Shown: positions 17,405 to 28,136, numbered from the stretch's first letter. The stretch: DNA of 64,000 nucleotides from Pseudanabaena galeata CCNP1313 (GCF_029910235.1 NZ_CP112874.1:1116001-1180000); one strand, 5' to 3'. Made by a program: numbers and translations. The notes: generated by a model not told the origin, from the letters alone.

Positions 17405-18782
17405 GGGTGCGACCTTGACATAATACGAAGATTGTAGAACAATGAAAGAATAACGAAGGAGATCAAGAAAGAAAATGTCGGCAAAGTTAATAAGTGTAGA
17501 AGGCACAAAAGTAAAAATCGAACTTACAATTGAATTGAGTGAATCGATGTTAGATAGTGAAGGTAATATTCAAGAAGGATTGAACGAAGCAGGGTGTATA
17601 GCAGCTAAGGAAGCAATGAAACATTTAGATACAGATGGTTCAGCAATAAAGCTAGGAGAGAAAACATGGCGAACAAAGGGAGAGGAAGAGAAAGCATATC
17701 AAACTCCTTACGGCGAGGTAGTAGTAGCAAGGCATGTATATCAAAGTGCGGGTGGGGGAAAAACTTATTGCCCCATGGAAAGAAACGCACGAATAGTTGT
17801 GACATCAACACCAAAGTTCGCCAAACAAATATCATCGAAAATGGCTAATGGGGTAGCAAGAGAAGTACAACGAGATTTGCGTGATAATCATGGGCGTGAG
17901 GTAGCAGTATCCTATATTCAGAGATTGAGCGAAGCGGTTGGCAGCATTGTGCAAGCAAAAGAAGAAAGTGACAATTATGAGCCGCCAGAGATAGATGTCA
18001 AGATTGAATCGGTTGGTATAGGGTTAGATGGAACCTGTATGCTGATGTGTGAAGATGGCTGGCGAGAAGCTATGGTAGGGACGATATCATTATATGATAG
18101 TGAAGGAGAACGTCAGCACACGATCTATCTGGGAGCAACACCAGAATATGGTAGGAAGCGATTTTTAGAACGATTAGAGCGAGAAATCAGACAAACAAAA
18201 GATCGATATCCTAATGCAACCTATGTAGGAATTGCTGATGGAGCCGAATCCAACTGGAAATTCTTAAATGAACACACAGAAGAGCAGATCCTCGATTTTT
18301 ATCATGCTTCAGGTTATTTGGGAATACTAGCCGAAGTTCTACATCCTAAGCAAATTCCCGAACAAAAAGAATGGCTTAAAAATAGTTGTCATCAACTCAA
18401 ACATGAAATCGGAAGTGCCGAAAAATTCTACAACCAGATGGTACTGGCGATGACTGAAAATAAGCTAACCGAAACCATGAGGGAAAAGCTCCAAGCTTCG
18501 ATTACTTACTTTAACAATCATTTGTGGCAAATGGACTATGCTCAATTCCAACAGAAAACCTATCCGATTGGCTCTGGTGTGACCGAAGCTGCTTGCAAGA
18601 CTTTAATAAAGCAACGATTATGTTGCTCTGGGATGCGTTGGAAGGACAAGGGGGCGAGCATAATTTTGAGTTTAAGAGCTTTAGTTTTAACTTCTACTCG
18701 TTGGGAGCAATTCTGGGACAATCTCAATCAGTATGGGTTTCCTGCTGCTGTCTAATAATTGTATTGTATTGAGGTCGCACCC
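17405..18782 (+). mobile_element. ISKra4-like insertion sequence, complete
   Basis: 1378 bp. Terminal inverted repeat GGGTGCGACCT / AGGTCGCACCC and 8-bp direct repeat TATCGAAC on both sides (17397-17404, 18783-18790). A second copy is cut by the left edge of the window at 1-152. The GGG ends and the transposase point to ISKra4, though the exact family should be confirmed by search. Confidence 0.85.
17475..18755 (+). CDS. Transposase, ISKra4-like
   Basis: 426 aa, intact. RNase H-like DDE core suggested by SVGIGLDGTCMLM (first Asp), YVGIADGAESNWKFL (second Asp) and the C-terminal YPIGSGVTEAACKTLIKQR (Glu). The segment ILDFYHASGYLGILAEVLHP is typical of this transposase group. A GAAGGAG ribosome-binding sequence stands upstream of the ATG. 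Its role is mobilisation of the element. The region preceding the ATG carries a short leader rather than a second ORF. Confidence 0.85.
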   Translation: MSAKLISVEGTKVKIELTIELSESMLDSEGNIQEGLNEAGCIAAKEAMKHLDTDGSAIKLGEKTWRTKGEEEKAYQTPYGEVVVARHVYQSAGGGKTYCPMERNARIVVTSTPKFAKQISSKMANGVAREVQRDLRDNHGREVAVSYIQRLSEAVGSIVQAKEESDNYEPPEIDVKIESVGIGLDGTCMLMCEDGWREAMVGTISLYDSEGERQHTIYLGATPEYGRKRFLERLEREIRQTKDRYPNATYVGIADGAESNWKFLNEHTEEQILDFYHASGYLGILAEVLHPKQIPEQKEWLKNSCHQLKHEIGSAEKFYNQMVLAMTENKLTETMREKLQASITYFNNHLWQMDYAQFQQKTYPIGSGVTEAACKTLIKQRLCCSGMRWKDKGASIILSLRALVLTSTRWEQFWDNLNQYGFPAAV

Positions 18783-18857
18783 TATCGAACTCACGTTAAT
18801 CTAGGAGCCATTTCATAATTTTCGTCACGGTAGACAGATGACAGATATAACAACGCA

Positions 18858-18934
18858 AGAGATAGATAGTACATAAAACCCAAAAGATGAGTGGCGGTGC
18901 GAAGCACCGCCACTCATCTTTTGGGTTTTATGTA
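18858..18934. repeat. Hairpin repeat, GATGAGTGGCGG type
   Basis: Long inverted repeat around CCCAAAAGATGAGTGGCGG and its complement with a short GTGCGAAGCAC apex. Related hairpins sit at 47930-47985, 53245-53300 and 55860-55890. They lie between genes and often carry short GCTATAG-like flanks. Confidence 0.65.
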
Positions 18935-18978
18935 CTAAGCAAAACTTACATTGCTATAGTTTGTAATTCACGAAAGTA

Positions 18979-19182
18979 TTAAGCAATTCTTCTAGCTTCA
19001 ATGGTTTTTGGTAAATTTAGCGGTTCTTCTAGATTGCCAAAGGCAAGTTCCCATCCATTTGCTAGCGTCATCACCTTGCCATCAGTGGTTTGTTCTTCTT
19101 TGACAACTTCCTCTTCCAAATCTTTTTTAGCCACATAAACCACAAGATGACCGATGTTATTCCGACGTAGCATGACTTTCAT
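18979..19182 (-). CDS. nifT: NifT/FixU family protein
   Basis: 67 aa. Opens MKVMLRRNNIGHLVVYVAKKDLEE, contains the family-typical VMTLANGWELAF and ends LPKTIEARRIA. NifT is a small conserved partner of nitrogenase operons whose exact role is unsettled. Last gene of the left nif arm, 53 bp after nifZ. Confidence 0.9.
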   Translation of the reverse strand: MKVMLRRNNIGHLVVYVAKKDLEEEVVKEEQTTDGKVMTLANGWELAFGNLEEPLNLPKTIEARRIA

Positions 19183-19235
19183 AAAATTTTCCTTGATGAT
19201 TTTAGATAAGAATCGGTGCTTTGTACCGATTCTTA

Positions 19236-19493
19236 TTATTCGACGATTTCTAATTCTTTTTGACGACAGCCGATGATATGTCCTGTATAGAGAAAGTGGA
19301 CAGAGTAGATATAAGAACTTTGGAGGAAAGTTCCAATATTTACTACATAGCCAATTTCTCCTTTCTTAGCAAGAGTTTCGCCAATCTCCTTACCTGGGAA
19401 AGTGCCATCATTGCGAATTAACTTCTTAATTCTGACCTTTTCGCCAATCTCGAAGGTTGGAGGACTATCAAGTTCCACATCGTTATACAGCAT
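19236..19493 (-). CDS. nifZ: NifZ family protein
   Basis: 85 aa from the ATG at 19493, chosen because GGGAG precedes it at good spacing and it removes a longer overlap with nifV. Family features: FEIGEKVRIKKLIRNDGTFPG (SH3-like fold), GEIGYVVNIGTFLQSSYIYSVHF and CRQKELE. In other diazotrophs NifZ helps mature the P-cluster of NifDK. The start overlaps the nifV 3' end by 11 bp, implying translational coupling. Confidence 0.88.
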   Translation of the reverse strand: MLYNDVELDSPPTFEIGEKVRIKKLIRNDGTFPGKEIGETLAKKGEIGYVVNIGTFLQSSYIYSVHFLYTGHIIGCRQKELEIVE

Positions 19494-20613
19494 GGGCAAA
19501 TCTCCCTGATTGAACGAGATTAAGTAATTCGTCGGAAGTGAGACTGCGCTTAACTTGGAGCGATCGCTGACGCACCGCATCTAAGACTGATTGCGCTTTA
19601 TCTTTAGCAAGATCGACACCTTGCTGCTGGAGCAAATTCGCGACGAGATGACGACCTGAATGTTTGCCAGCAACTAGATGACGCTTTGCGCCCACTTCAT
19701 CGGGATTAAATGGCTCGTAGCTGCTGGGATTTTGGAGAACTCCTGCGGCGTGGATACCTGATTCATGGCTAAAGGCATTGCTACCAACGATCGCTTTCCA
19801 AGGTGGCACAGGATTTTGCGATGCCGAGGCGACCAATTGGGATAGTTCCCAGAAGCAACGGGTTTCAATCCCCAAATCGATACGGTGAATTTGTTTTAGT
19901 GCCATCACCACCTCTTCGAGAGCCGCATTGCCTGCCCTCTCACCTAAACCGTTCACTGTAGTATTTAGCGATCGCGCTCCTGCCTGAACACCTGCCAGAG
20001 CATTAGCAGTCGCCATGCCTAGATCATTATGGGTGTGCATCTCTACAGGAATTAAAAGTACCTTGATCAGTAACTTAATCTTGCGATAGGTATTGAAAGG
20101 ATCGAGAATGCCGACGGTATCGCAAAAACGGAAGCGAGAAGCGCCCCATTGTTCTGCGGAAGCTGCTACTTCTAATAGGAAATAATCATCGGCTCTGGAG
20201 GCATCAGCACCACCTACGGACACATATAGACCGCGATCAAGAGCATAGGCAATACTTTCTTGCAGACGTTTCAATACAGTTTCCCGCTTACCGTCAGCCA
20301 TTAGTCCAATCTGCACATCAGAGACAGGTACTGAAATATGGACACGCTTTAACCCACAGGCGATGGAAGCTTGAATATCAGAAATATTTGCCCGATTCCA
20401 GCCCAGTAATTTTGCTTTGAGTCCTAAGTTATTAATGGTGGTGATCGCTTCGGTTTCTGCCCCACCCATGGCAGGAATGCCAACTTCTAATTCTTGTACG
20501 CCAATGCGATCGAGGAATTTGGCGATTTCGATTTTCTCTTCAATGCTAAACGCTACACCAGCAGCCTGTTCGCCATCTCTCAGGGTTGTATCGTTAATTT
20601 GAATGTCAAGCAT
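19483..20613 (-). CDS. nifV: Homocitrate synthase NifV
   Basis: 376 aa. DRE-TIM aldolase family: motif NDTTLRDGEQAAGV at the N-terminus, metal-binding HTHNDLGMATAN, NGLGERAGNAALEE and SHESGIHAAGVL. It condenses acetyl-CoA with 2-oxoglutarate to homocitrate, the organic ligand of FeMo-co. 2-isopropylmalate synthase is the close relative, but the length and the nif context favour NifV. Strong GGAGGA ribosome-binding site before the ATG. It lies after a repeat-filled 384-bp gap from nifK. Confidence 0.92.
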   Translation of the reverse strand: MLDIQINDTTLRDGEQAAGVAFSIEEKIEIAKFLDRIGVQELEVGIPAMGGAETEAITTINNLGLKAKLLGWNRANISDIQASIACGLKRVHISVPVSDVQIGLMADGKRETVLKRLQESIAYALDRGLYVSVGGADASRADDYFLLEVAASAEQWGASRFRFCDTVGILDPFNTYRKIKLLIKVLLIPVEMHTHNDLGMATANALAGVQAGARSLNTTVNGLGERAGNAALEEVVMALKQIHRIDLGIETRCFWELSQLVASASQNPVPPWKAIVGSNAFSHESGIHAAGVLQNPSSYEPFNPDEVGAKRHLVAGKHSGRHLVANLLQQQGVDLAKDKAQSVLDAVRQRSLQVKRSLTSDELLNLVQSGRFAHAV

Positions 20614-20997
20614 GATCGTCCTCCTCTGGCTGTACTTTCTGCTGTGATTGCGTTCGTCAAATAAGCAATATGAATCTGTCTACGGTTTGGGGTTAGATCC
20701 CCCCAGCCCCCCTTATGAAAGGGGGGAGAATTTATTAAGTCCCCCTTTTTAAGGGGGATTTAGGGGGATCTCTTTTCTCCCCTTTATAAGCTACGGTGTA
20801 CACACAAGTTATCAGCTATATCGTGAGTTACTAATGATCCCCCTCAATCCCCCTTGAAAAGGGGGAAGAAGAAAATTTAATTTATTCTCCCCCCTTTTTC
20901 AAGGGGGGCTGGGGGGGATCTAAACCTTAAAACGTAGACAGGAAGACTTGTGTGTACACAGTAGCCTTTATAAGGGGGGTTAGGGGGGATCTAAAAT
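20614..20997. repeat. nifK-nifV gap filled with C-rich repeats and a GTGTACAC MITE
   Basis: Contains several CCCCCCAGCCCCCCTT-type repeats. A 176-bp element lies at 20790-20965 with ends GCTACGGTGTACACACAAG / CTTGTGTGTACACAGTAGC and an 8-bp target duplication CTTTATAA (20782-20789, 20966-20973). No gene is seen. The insertion site is itself inside a C-rich repeat. Confidence 0.75.
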
Positions 20998-22536
20998 CTA
21001 ACGAATCAAGTCGTAGGAAATATCGGTCTTTGATGGGATGTTCGAGTTGCGATCAAGTTCATCGAGGATGGTATTCACAATCCAGTTGAGTAGATTGATT
21101 GCGCCTTGATAGCCGTAGGTGGAATAGCGGTGGAGGTGATGGCGATCGAAGATAGGATAGCCAATGCGTACCAAAGGAGTCTTGGTGTCGCGCCATAGGT
21201 ATTTACCGTAGGAGTTACCAATCAAGAGATCAACTGGCTCGGTGAAGAGGAGCGATCGCAAGTGCCATAGATCCTTACCACCCCAGATGGTGGCATTCTG
21301 ACCGAATGGACTCGAATCAAGCAGAGCGCGTAATTCACCTTCAAAGTTGGCATTGCTGTTACTGACGAGAATATGAATTGGTTCTGCACCGACTTCCAAG
21401 AGGAACTGCACCAAACCAATTACCAAGTCAGGATCACCATAGAGAGCAATGCGCTTGCCATGCAACCATGCTTGAGAATCGGTCAGAGCATCAACGGCAC
21501 GACCTCTTTCTTCTTCCAATTCCTTAGGAATGGGCTTGCCAGTTAGAGCCGAAAGCTTCATCAAGAATTCATCAGTACCACGAATACCGACAGGACGGCT
21601 TACATAGGTCTTTTGATTCCACTCAGATTCGATGTATTCTCTGGTCTTGGTGGTGGCGTATGACTGGAATGCGATCGTGACTTCAGCATTGATCGAGTCC
21701 GCAGCATCTTCTAGCTTGGTTCCGCCTGGATACATTTGGTATTCACCAGTATTAGGAGAATCCAGATATTCGGAATTATCCGCAAGCAAGGTGTAGTTAA
21801 CATCCATCAAATCAGCATAGCGCTTGATTTCGCGCAGGTTGCCAATGTAGGTTTCAAAGCCGGGGATGAAGTTAATCTTACCGTTGGTGGTTTCTTGCTT
21901 TTTACCTGCGGTCAGGTTGGAGAGAATACCCTTGATCATGTTGTCGTAGCCAGTGATGTGGGAACCAACAAAGCTAGGGGTATGGGCGTAAGGAACGGGG
22001 AAAGTTTGAGGAACTGAATTAGCAGCCTTGGCGTTGGTGATGAATGCTTGTAAGTCATCACCGATTACTTCTGCCATACAGGTTGTGCAGACCGCAATCA
22101 TCTTGGGCTTGTAGAGATTGTAGGAAGTTGCCAAGCCTTCAATCATATTCAATTGTCCACCAAAAACTGCTGCATCTTCGGTCATCGAAGAGGATACTGC
22201 TGAGAAGGGTTCTTTGAAGTGACGAGTGAAGTGGCTACGGAAATAGGAAACACAGCCTTGAGAACCATGCACGAAGGGTAATGTAGCTTCAAAGCCAACT
22301 GCGGCTAGGATGGCTCCGAGGGGCTGACAAGCTTTAGCAGGATTGACGGTGAGGGCTTCACGAGCAAAATTCTTTTCGCGATATTCCCAACCCTTCGTCC
22401 AGTCAGCAATCTTAGCAACTTCTTCGGGACTATGTCCACCTTCAAATTCTTTCTTTGCTTGAAATAGCTCTTGGTATTCGTCTTGGTGGAATAACCGAGC
22501 GTGATCTTGAATGTCGTTAACGTTATTCTGGGACAT
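20998..22536 (-). CDS. nifK: Nitrogenase MoFe protein beta subunit
   Basis: 512 aa, standard length. P-cluster ligands Cys70 (NPAKACQP), Cys95 (GSQGCVSYF) and Cys153 (CTTCMAEVIGDD). It pairs with NifD to form the alpha2beta2 MoFe protein, which reduces N2. The order nifH-nifD-nifK is kept, leaving 209 bp of C-rich repeat between nifD and nifK. Confidence 0.97.
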   Translation of the reverse strand: MSQNNVNDIQDHARLFHQDEYQELFQAKKEFEGGHSPEEVAKIADWTKGWEYREKNFAREALTVNPAKACQPLGAILAAVGFEATLPFVHGSQGCVSYFRSHFTRHFKEPFSAVSSSMTEDAAVFGGQLNMIEGLATSYNLYKPKMIAVCTTCMAEVIGDDLQAFITNAKAANSVPQTFPVPYAHTPSFVGSHITGYDNMIKGILSNLTAGKKQETTNGKINFIPGFETYIGNLREIKRYADLMDVNYTLLADNSEYLDSPNTGEYQMYPGGTKLEDAADSINAEVTIAFQSYATTKTREYIESEWNQKTYVSRPVGIRGTDEFLMKLSALTGKPIPKELEEERGRAVDALTDSQAWLHGKRIALYGDPDLVIGLVQFLLEVGAEPIHILVSNSNANFEGELRALLDSSPFGQNATIWGGKDLWHLRSLLFTEPVDLLIGNSYGKYLWRDTKTPLVRIGYPIFDRHHLHRYSTYGYQGAINLLNWIVNTILDELDRNSNIPSKTDISYDLIR

Positions 22537-22659
22537 GATTTTAATTCCAATCTAGGTGAAAATCAATGTGAGTGAAAGATGAGTGAAAAATTCTTGAATG
22601 GGAATGGATTTGGAAAGTTTGCAATTCCCACCCATGAATTTCTGTTTAATGCAGAGGTT

Positions 22660-22745
22660 TGATCCCCCTGCCCTATCGGGCATCCCCCTTGTAAAGGGGG
22701 ACTCGATCTATTCTCTCCCCTTTACAAGGGGGGCTGGGGGGGGAT
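22660..22745. repeat. C-rich inverted repeat between nifD and nifK
   Basis: GATCCCCCTGCCC.. and CCCCTTTACAAGGGGGGCTGGGGGG arms around a short centre, directly after the nifD stop codon. Same family as the repeats at 20700, 25430, 35525 and 39800. Confidence 0.65.
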
Positions 22746-24254
22746 CTATGCAGCTTCCGCAGTTTTCCAAGGAGCGCCAACTAAGCTCCAAGTGGGGCTG
22801 TTGAGGGCAAGATCCATGTCACGGGCAAAGATCGCAAAGCCGTCATAACCGTGGTAAGGACCTGAGTAATCCCAAGAGTGCATCTGACGGAAAGGTAGCG
22901 CCATCTTCTGGAACACATACTTCTCTTTGATGCCAGAGGCGATCAGGTCAGGCTTCAGTTCTTTGACGAAGGCTTCAAACTCGTATGCCGAAACATCGTC
23001 ATAGATCAGAGTGCCATTCTCAATGTAGTGAGTGGTGCGCTTGTAGTCGTCGTTGTGACCAAACTCGTAGCCAGTACCAATCAACTTCATACCGAGATCG
23101 TGGAACGCAGGAACAACGTGGCGAGGACGCAATCCACCAACCATCAAAGCCACGGTTTTACCTTCTAAACGCGACTTATATTTGGCAATGACAGCATCGG
23201 TCTGGGCTTGGTATTTCGCAATCACTTCTTCGGCTTTTGCTTGAATGGTTTCATCAAACTTAGAAGCGATTTCTCTGAGTGAGGCAGCGATTTGGTTGGG
23301 ACCAAAGAAGTTGTATTCTAACCAAGGAATACCATAGGCTTCTTCCATGTGACGGCTGATGTAGTTCATGGAGCGGTAGCAGTGAACCAGATTCAGTTTT
23401 ACAGAAGGAGTGTTGATCATCTCATTGAGAGTTCCGTCACCTGACCATTGGGCGACAACACGCAAGCCAATTTCTTCGATCAAGATGCGGCTAGACCAAG
23501 CATCACCACCAATGTTGTAGTCACCGATAATGGCAACATCATAGGCGGTACTATCTGGAATGTTACCTTCTTTCTTGTTTTTGTCGAATTGTGGGAAAAC
23601 CCAGTCACGGATTGCATCGTTGGCAATGTGGTGACCGAGGGATTGCGATACTCCACGGAAGCCTTCACAACGGACAGGTACAACGGTTTTGCCAATTTCT
23701 TTAGCAGCTTTCTTAGCTACTGCTTCAATGTCATCTCCAATCAAACCGATTGGGCATTCTGATTGAATGGAAACACCACGATTGAGAGGGAAGAGTTCGT
23801 CTAACTCGGTAATCAGTTTCAATAGTTTTTTATCTCCACCGAAAACGATATCACGTTCTTGGAAGTCAGAGGTGAAGTCCATCGTGCCGAAGGAATCAAT
23901 ACCAGTTGTACCGATGTAGTAGTTACGGCGACCAGACCAAGAGTAGTAACCACAACCGACAGGTCCATGACTGACATGGATCATGTCTTTGATTGGTCCC
24001 CAAACTACACCTTTAGATCCAGCGTAGGCGCAACCACGGGTGGTCATTGATCCAGGTACAGACTTGATGTTGGATTTGACACCACAATCAGACTTGCCTT
24101 CTTCAAACACGTTGAGGTGCTTTTCGCGTTTCTTCTTGGCTTTGTCTGGATATGCTTCGATAACTTCTTTGATGAATGCCTTGGTCTCAGGAATGTCATT
24201 AACAGGTGTTGTAGCGGTTGGAGGTGTTAATGTAGCGGATTCTGGAGGTGTCAT
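22746..24254 (-). CDS. nifD: Nitrogenase MoFe protein alpha subunit
   Basis: 502 aa from the ATG at 24254, which has TTGAGG upstream and gives the usual MTPPE start; the ATG at 24293 lies inside a hairpin. P-cluster ligands are Cys75 (TTRGCAYAG), Cys101 ([10 protein letters not shown]) and Cys167 ([11 protein letters not shown]). FeMo-co ligands are Cys292 (LVHCYRSM) and His459 ([12 protein letters not shown]). The gene is uninterrupted, with no sign of the nifD excision element found in heterocystous species. Confidence 0.97.
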   Translation of the reverse strand: MTPPESATLTPPTATTPVNDIPETKAFIKEVIEAYPDKAKKKREKHLNVFEEGKSDCGVKSNIKSVPGSMTTRGCAYAGSKGVVWGPIKDMIHVSHGPVGCGYYSWSGRRNYYIGTTGIDSFGTMDFTSDFQERDIVFGGDKKLLKLITELDELFPLNRGVSIQSECPIGLIGDDIEAVAKKAAKEIGKTVVPVRCEGFRGVSQSLGHHIANDAIRDWVFPQFDKNKKEGNIPDSTAYDVAIIGDYNIGGDAWSSRILIEEIGLRVVAQWSGDGTLNEMINTPSVKLNLVHCYRSMNYISRHMEEAYGIPWLEYNFFGPNQIAASLREIASKFDETIQAKAEEVIAKYQAQTDAVIAKYKSRLEGKTVALMVGGLRPRHVVPAFHDLGMKLIGTGYEFGHNDDYKRTTHYIENGTLIYDDVSAYEFEAFVKELKPDLIASGIKEKYVFQKMALPFRQMHSWDYSGPYHGYDGFAIFARDMDLALNSPTWSLVGAPWKTAEAA

Positions 24255-24291
24255 ATTAGCCTCAAGGAAAAGGGTAAAAGGATTGAGAGTC

Positions 24292-24320
24292 ACTCTGTGC
24301 AGGCTCAGCCTGCACAGAGT
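24292..24320. promoter_or_regulatory. nifH-nifD intergenic stem-loop
   Basis: A 29-base perfect palindrome: ACTCTGTGCAGGCT, one base, AGCCTGCACAGAGT. It sits 8 bp after the nifH stop and 38 bp before the nifD start, with no T-tract. Stem-loops here are known in other diazotrophs to mark a processing site that leaves a stable, more abundant nifH mRNA; the same role is inferred here. Confidence 0.65.
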
Positions 24321-24328
24321 CGAAATTA

Positions 24329-25602
<1,274 letters not shown>

Positions 25603-26487
25603 TTAAACTGCTTCAACAATGAGAGTAGAGAGAACGCGATCGCGTAGTCTCACTTCGATCGCATCTTTTAAAGTAGCGGTGCTGCTAGAGCAGGAACTGC
25701 AAGCACCTTTGAGAATGACTTTGACGATATCGCCATCAACATCGAATAGTTCGACATTGCCGCCATCAGCGATCAGCATGGGACGGACTTCATCAAGAAT
25801 TTCTTGAATCTTGGTGATCTTTTGGACAGTGGTTAACTTACGGCTGGTTTGTTGAATGCGCGTAAGTTCAGCTTCCACTCTGGCGGTTGTCGCTTCCTTA
25901 TCCTTTTCTACGGCTGCGATGATATCTTCAATCCCTGCGAGACAAGAGCCGCAGGAACCACCAGCTTTGATGTAGTTAGTAACTTCTTCAACGGTGGTGA
26001 GATTATTCTCAATGACGATGCGGCGAACGCGGTTATCACTAACTCCGAAGCAGGTGCAGAGGAGTGCGCCTTCGTCTTCTTCATGATGTTCAATCTCTAT
26101 GCCGCGATACTTGAATATAGCCGCTTCTAGGGCTTCCTGTCCCATTACGGAACAGTGCATTTTTGCTTCAGGTAAGCCGCCTAAGTAATCGGCGATATCT
26201 TTATTGCTTACTTTAAGAGCTTCATCTAATGTAATTCCTTTAATCATTTCTGTCAAGGCAGAAGAAGAAGCGATCGCACTAGTACAACCAAAGGTTTGGA
26301 AGCGGGCATCAAGAATGCTATCGGCAGGAACATCAATCTTGAGATGCAGTCTGAGAGCGTCACCGCAGGCAATACTGCCGATTTCGCCAAATACAACCGC
26401 AACATCCTTTTCTTCAGTTGCTTCTATCGCACCTTGGTTTTTAGGATTGTAGAAGAGGTCTAATACTTTATCGGTGTAGTCCCACAT
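25603..26487 (-). CDS. nifU: Fe-S scaffold protein NifU
   Basis: 294 aa with the three NifU modules in order. The N-terminal IscU-like scaffold has IACGDALR, FGCTSAIASSSAL and AKMHCSVMGQEA. The central permanent 2Fe-2S domain has LLCTCFGVSD and AGGSCGSCLAGI. The C-terminal Nfu domain has GACSSCSSST. It assembles clusters from NifS-derived sulfur and delivers them to NifH and NifB. It follows nifS on the same strand. Confidence 0.96.
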   Translation of the reverse strand: MWDYTDKVLDLFYNPKNQGAIEATEEKDVAVVFGEIGSIACGDALRLHLKIDVPADSILDARFQTFGCTSAIASSSALTEMIKGITLDEALKVSNKDIADYLGGLPEAKMHCSVMGQEALEAAIFKYRGIEIEHHEEDEGALLCTCFGVSDNRVRRIVIENNLTTVEEVTNYIKAGGSCGSCLAGIEDIIAAVEKDKEATTARVEAELTRIQQTSRKLTTVQKITKIQEILDEVRPMLIADGGNVELFDVDGDIVKVILKGACSSCSSSTATLKDAIEVRLRDRVLSTLIVEAV

Positions 26488-26601
26488 GGTAAGTAAAAAG
26501 GTAAAAGGTAAAAGTAAAAATAGAAAGCTAGTAATTAGAATTTCAAGATCAAGTAAATTCAGGTAAGAGAAAAATATTTTTTCCTTTTTCCTTTTTCCCT
26601 T

Positions 26602-27807
26602 TTACTTGACCAGAGCCTCTTCTCTTTCTTGTAACCAACCTGCGGCATCGCTGCTGAAGGGGGATAAGGCGCGGAGGCGATCGATGATGCTGGGCATGAC
26701 TTCTAGGACGCGATCAATTTCGGCATCGGTGGTGTAGCGGGAGAGACTGAAGCGGATGGAGCCGTGAAGGATGGTGTAGGGGATACCCATGGCACGAAGT
26801 ACATGGGATGGTTCAAGGGAGCCAGAGGTACAGGCGGAACCAGAGGAGGCGCAAATACCGTAGCGATCAAGGGATAAGAGAATTGCTTCTCCTTCAATGA
26901 ATTTGAAGCCGATGTTGGTGGTGTTGGGTAAGCGATTTTTGGGATCGCCATTTACTTCACAGTCGGCAATGGTTGAAAGGAGAAACTTTTCTAGGCGATC
27001 GCGCAGTTTCTTTTCATGCTGGACGGCATTTGGTAAATGGACTAGTTCCAATTCCGCAGCTTTGCCTAGAGCCACGATACCAGCGACGTTTTCAGTGCCT
27101 GCTCTGCGTCCCCGCTCCTGATGTCCTCCCAGAATGAAGGGACGGAAGCGGTAGCCACGACGGACATATAATGCACCAACGCCTTTGGGAGCGTGTAGTT
27201 TATGTCCAGAGAGGGTCAGCAAATCAATCGTACTGTTTTTCAGGTTGAGTGGGATTTTACCCACCGCTTGCACTGCATCAACATGGAAGGTTGCACCATA
27301 TTCCTTTGCTAAAGAGCCAATTTGCTCTATGGGGAAGATTGTGCCTGTCTCATTGTTGGCATACATGGTGGTGACTAAAGCCGTATTGCCAGTGAGAGCC
27401 GCTTCCAATTCCAATAGATCGATTTGTCCTTTGCGATCTACAGAGAGATAGGTAACTGTATAACCTTGCTTTTCTAACTGCTTGCAAACATTCATTACAC
27501 AGGCATGTTCGACTTGGGTAGTGATGATGTGTTTGCGATCGCTTTGAGCCGCCAGAGCCGCCCGAATAGCGGTGTTGTTCCCTTCCGATCCGCAACTGGT
27601 GAAGATGATTTCTGAAGGTTCGGCTCCAAGCAGTTCGGCAACCTGCGATCGCGCTATTTGGATTGCTTTGCCAACCTGTCCACCAAAGGTGTGCATACTC
27701 GAAGGATTGCCATAGTAGGTGGTGAGATAAGGGAGCATTGCTTCAACAACGAGAGGATCGATTTTGGTGGTCGCGTTGTTATCTAGATAGATTGTCTCTA
27801 CGCTCAT
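26602..27807 (-). CDS. nifS: Cysteine desulfurase NifS
   Basis: 401 aa from the ATG at 27807, with a near-ideal AGGAGGTGA ribosome-binding site; an upstream extension reads through the neighbouring gene. PLP-binding HKLHAPKGVGALY (Lys) and the catalytic-cysteine loop SSGSACTSGS are present. It releases sulfur from L-cysteine for cluster assembly on NifU. The start codon overlaps the stop of the upstream fdxN-like gene as ATGA, so translation is coupled. Confidence 0.96.
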   Translation of the reverse strand: MSVETIYLDNNATTKIDPLVVEAMLPYLTTYYGNPSSMHTFGGQVGKAIQIARSQVAELLGAEPSEIIFTSCGSEGNNTAIRAALAAQSDRKHIITTQVEHACVMNVCKQLEKQGYTVTYLSVDRKGQIDLLELEAALTGNTALVTTMYANNETGTIFPIEQIGSLAKEYGATFHVDAVQAVGKIPLNLKNSTIDLLTLSGHKLHAPKGVGALYVRRGYRFRPFILGGHQERGRRAGTENVAGIVALGKAAELELVHLPNAVQHEKKLRDRLEKFLLSTIADCEVNGDPKNRLPNTTNIGFKFIEGEAILLSLDRYGICASSGSACTSGSLEPSHVLRAMGIPYTILHGSIRFSLSRYTTDAEIDRVLEVMPSIIDRLRALSPFSSDAAGWLQEREEALVK

Positions 27808-28136
27808 GCCGTCACCTCCTGTCCTCTTTGGATCTTGGTCTGAATTTTGGTTTGCAAATCTGCTACTAAGCGATCGTGAGTGGCAAACCATTTTTCCCAA
27901 TAGGGATTAGAGTCTTTAAGCATTACCAAATGCTGCTGGTCGTTGGGAACTACACCAAAAATATAATTGCTAGAACAAGCTAAAATACCTTGGGACAAAC
28001 TAGACTGAAGACAGCTATTACAGAGGCTTTGTTCAATCAAGTAACGTCCATTCGCATCCTGTTGAATCGCTCCCTTAGGACAATGGGATTGGCAAACTTC
28101 CCAAGAGATGTATTGTTGGTCAATTGTGTAAGGCAT
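27804..28136 (-). CDS. FdxN-like protein, degenerate cysteine motifs (copy 1, long)
   Basis: 110 aa in the usual nifB-fdxN-nifS position. A standard FdxN has CxxCxxCxxxCP; here the first two positions are Tyr9 and Trp12, leaving Cys15, Cys19, Cys39, Cys42 and an extra Cys54. The C-terminal ~50 residues have no counterpart in copy 2. Two normal 4Fe-4S clusters are not possible. It shares WEVCxSxCP, a CxxC at 39-42 and overall layout with the next gene, so the pair arose by duplication. The start overlaps the previous gene by 17 bp; GGAGT precedes it. Confidence 0.75.
   Translation of the reverse strand: MPYTIDQQYISWEVCQSHCPKGAIQQDANGRYLIEQSLCNSCLQSSLSQGILACSSNYIFGVVPNDQQHLVMLKDSNPYWEKWFATHDRLVADLQTKIQTKIQRGQEVTA

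Larger units (their letters stand above)
17300..18796. mobile_element. 111-bp MITE with IS982-type ends (copy 2), interrupted by an ISKra4-like element
   Basis: The MITE lies in the opposite orientation to copy 1: ACGTCAGTTCGAC at 17300 and CTCACGT ending at 18796. Perfect 7-bp target duplication TAATCTA at 17293-17299 and 18797-18803. Subtracting the inner element (1378 bp) and its 8-bp duplication leaves exactly 111 bp, the same as the uninterrupted copies. Confidence 0.88.

Noticed and set aside
19494-19580. Longer NifZ N-terminus overlapping nifV
   Set aside because: No homology in the added residues and a good ribosome-binding site before the ATG at 19493.
22746-24254. Possible excision element (xisA-type) in nifD
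   Set aside because: NifD is continuous with all P-cluster and FeMo-co ligands in place.
24254-24293. Longer NifD start at 24293
   Set aside because: It reads through the nifH-nifD palindrome and lacks a ribosome-binding site; the ATG at 24254 has TTGAGG and gives the normal N-terminus.
27808-27900. Longer NifS N-terminus
   Set aside because: The extension is the fdxN-like gene read in another frame; AGGAGGTGA marks the ATG at 27807.
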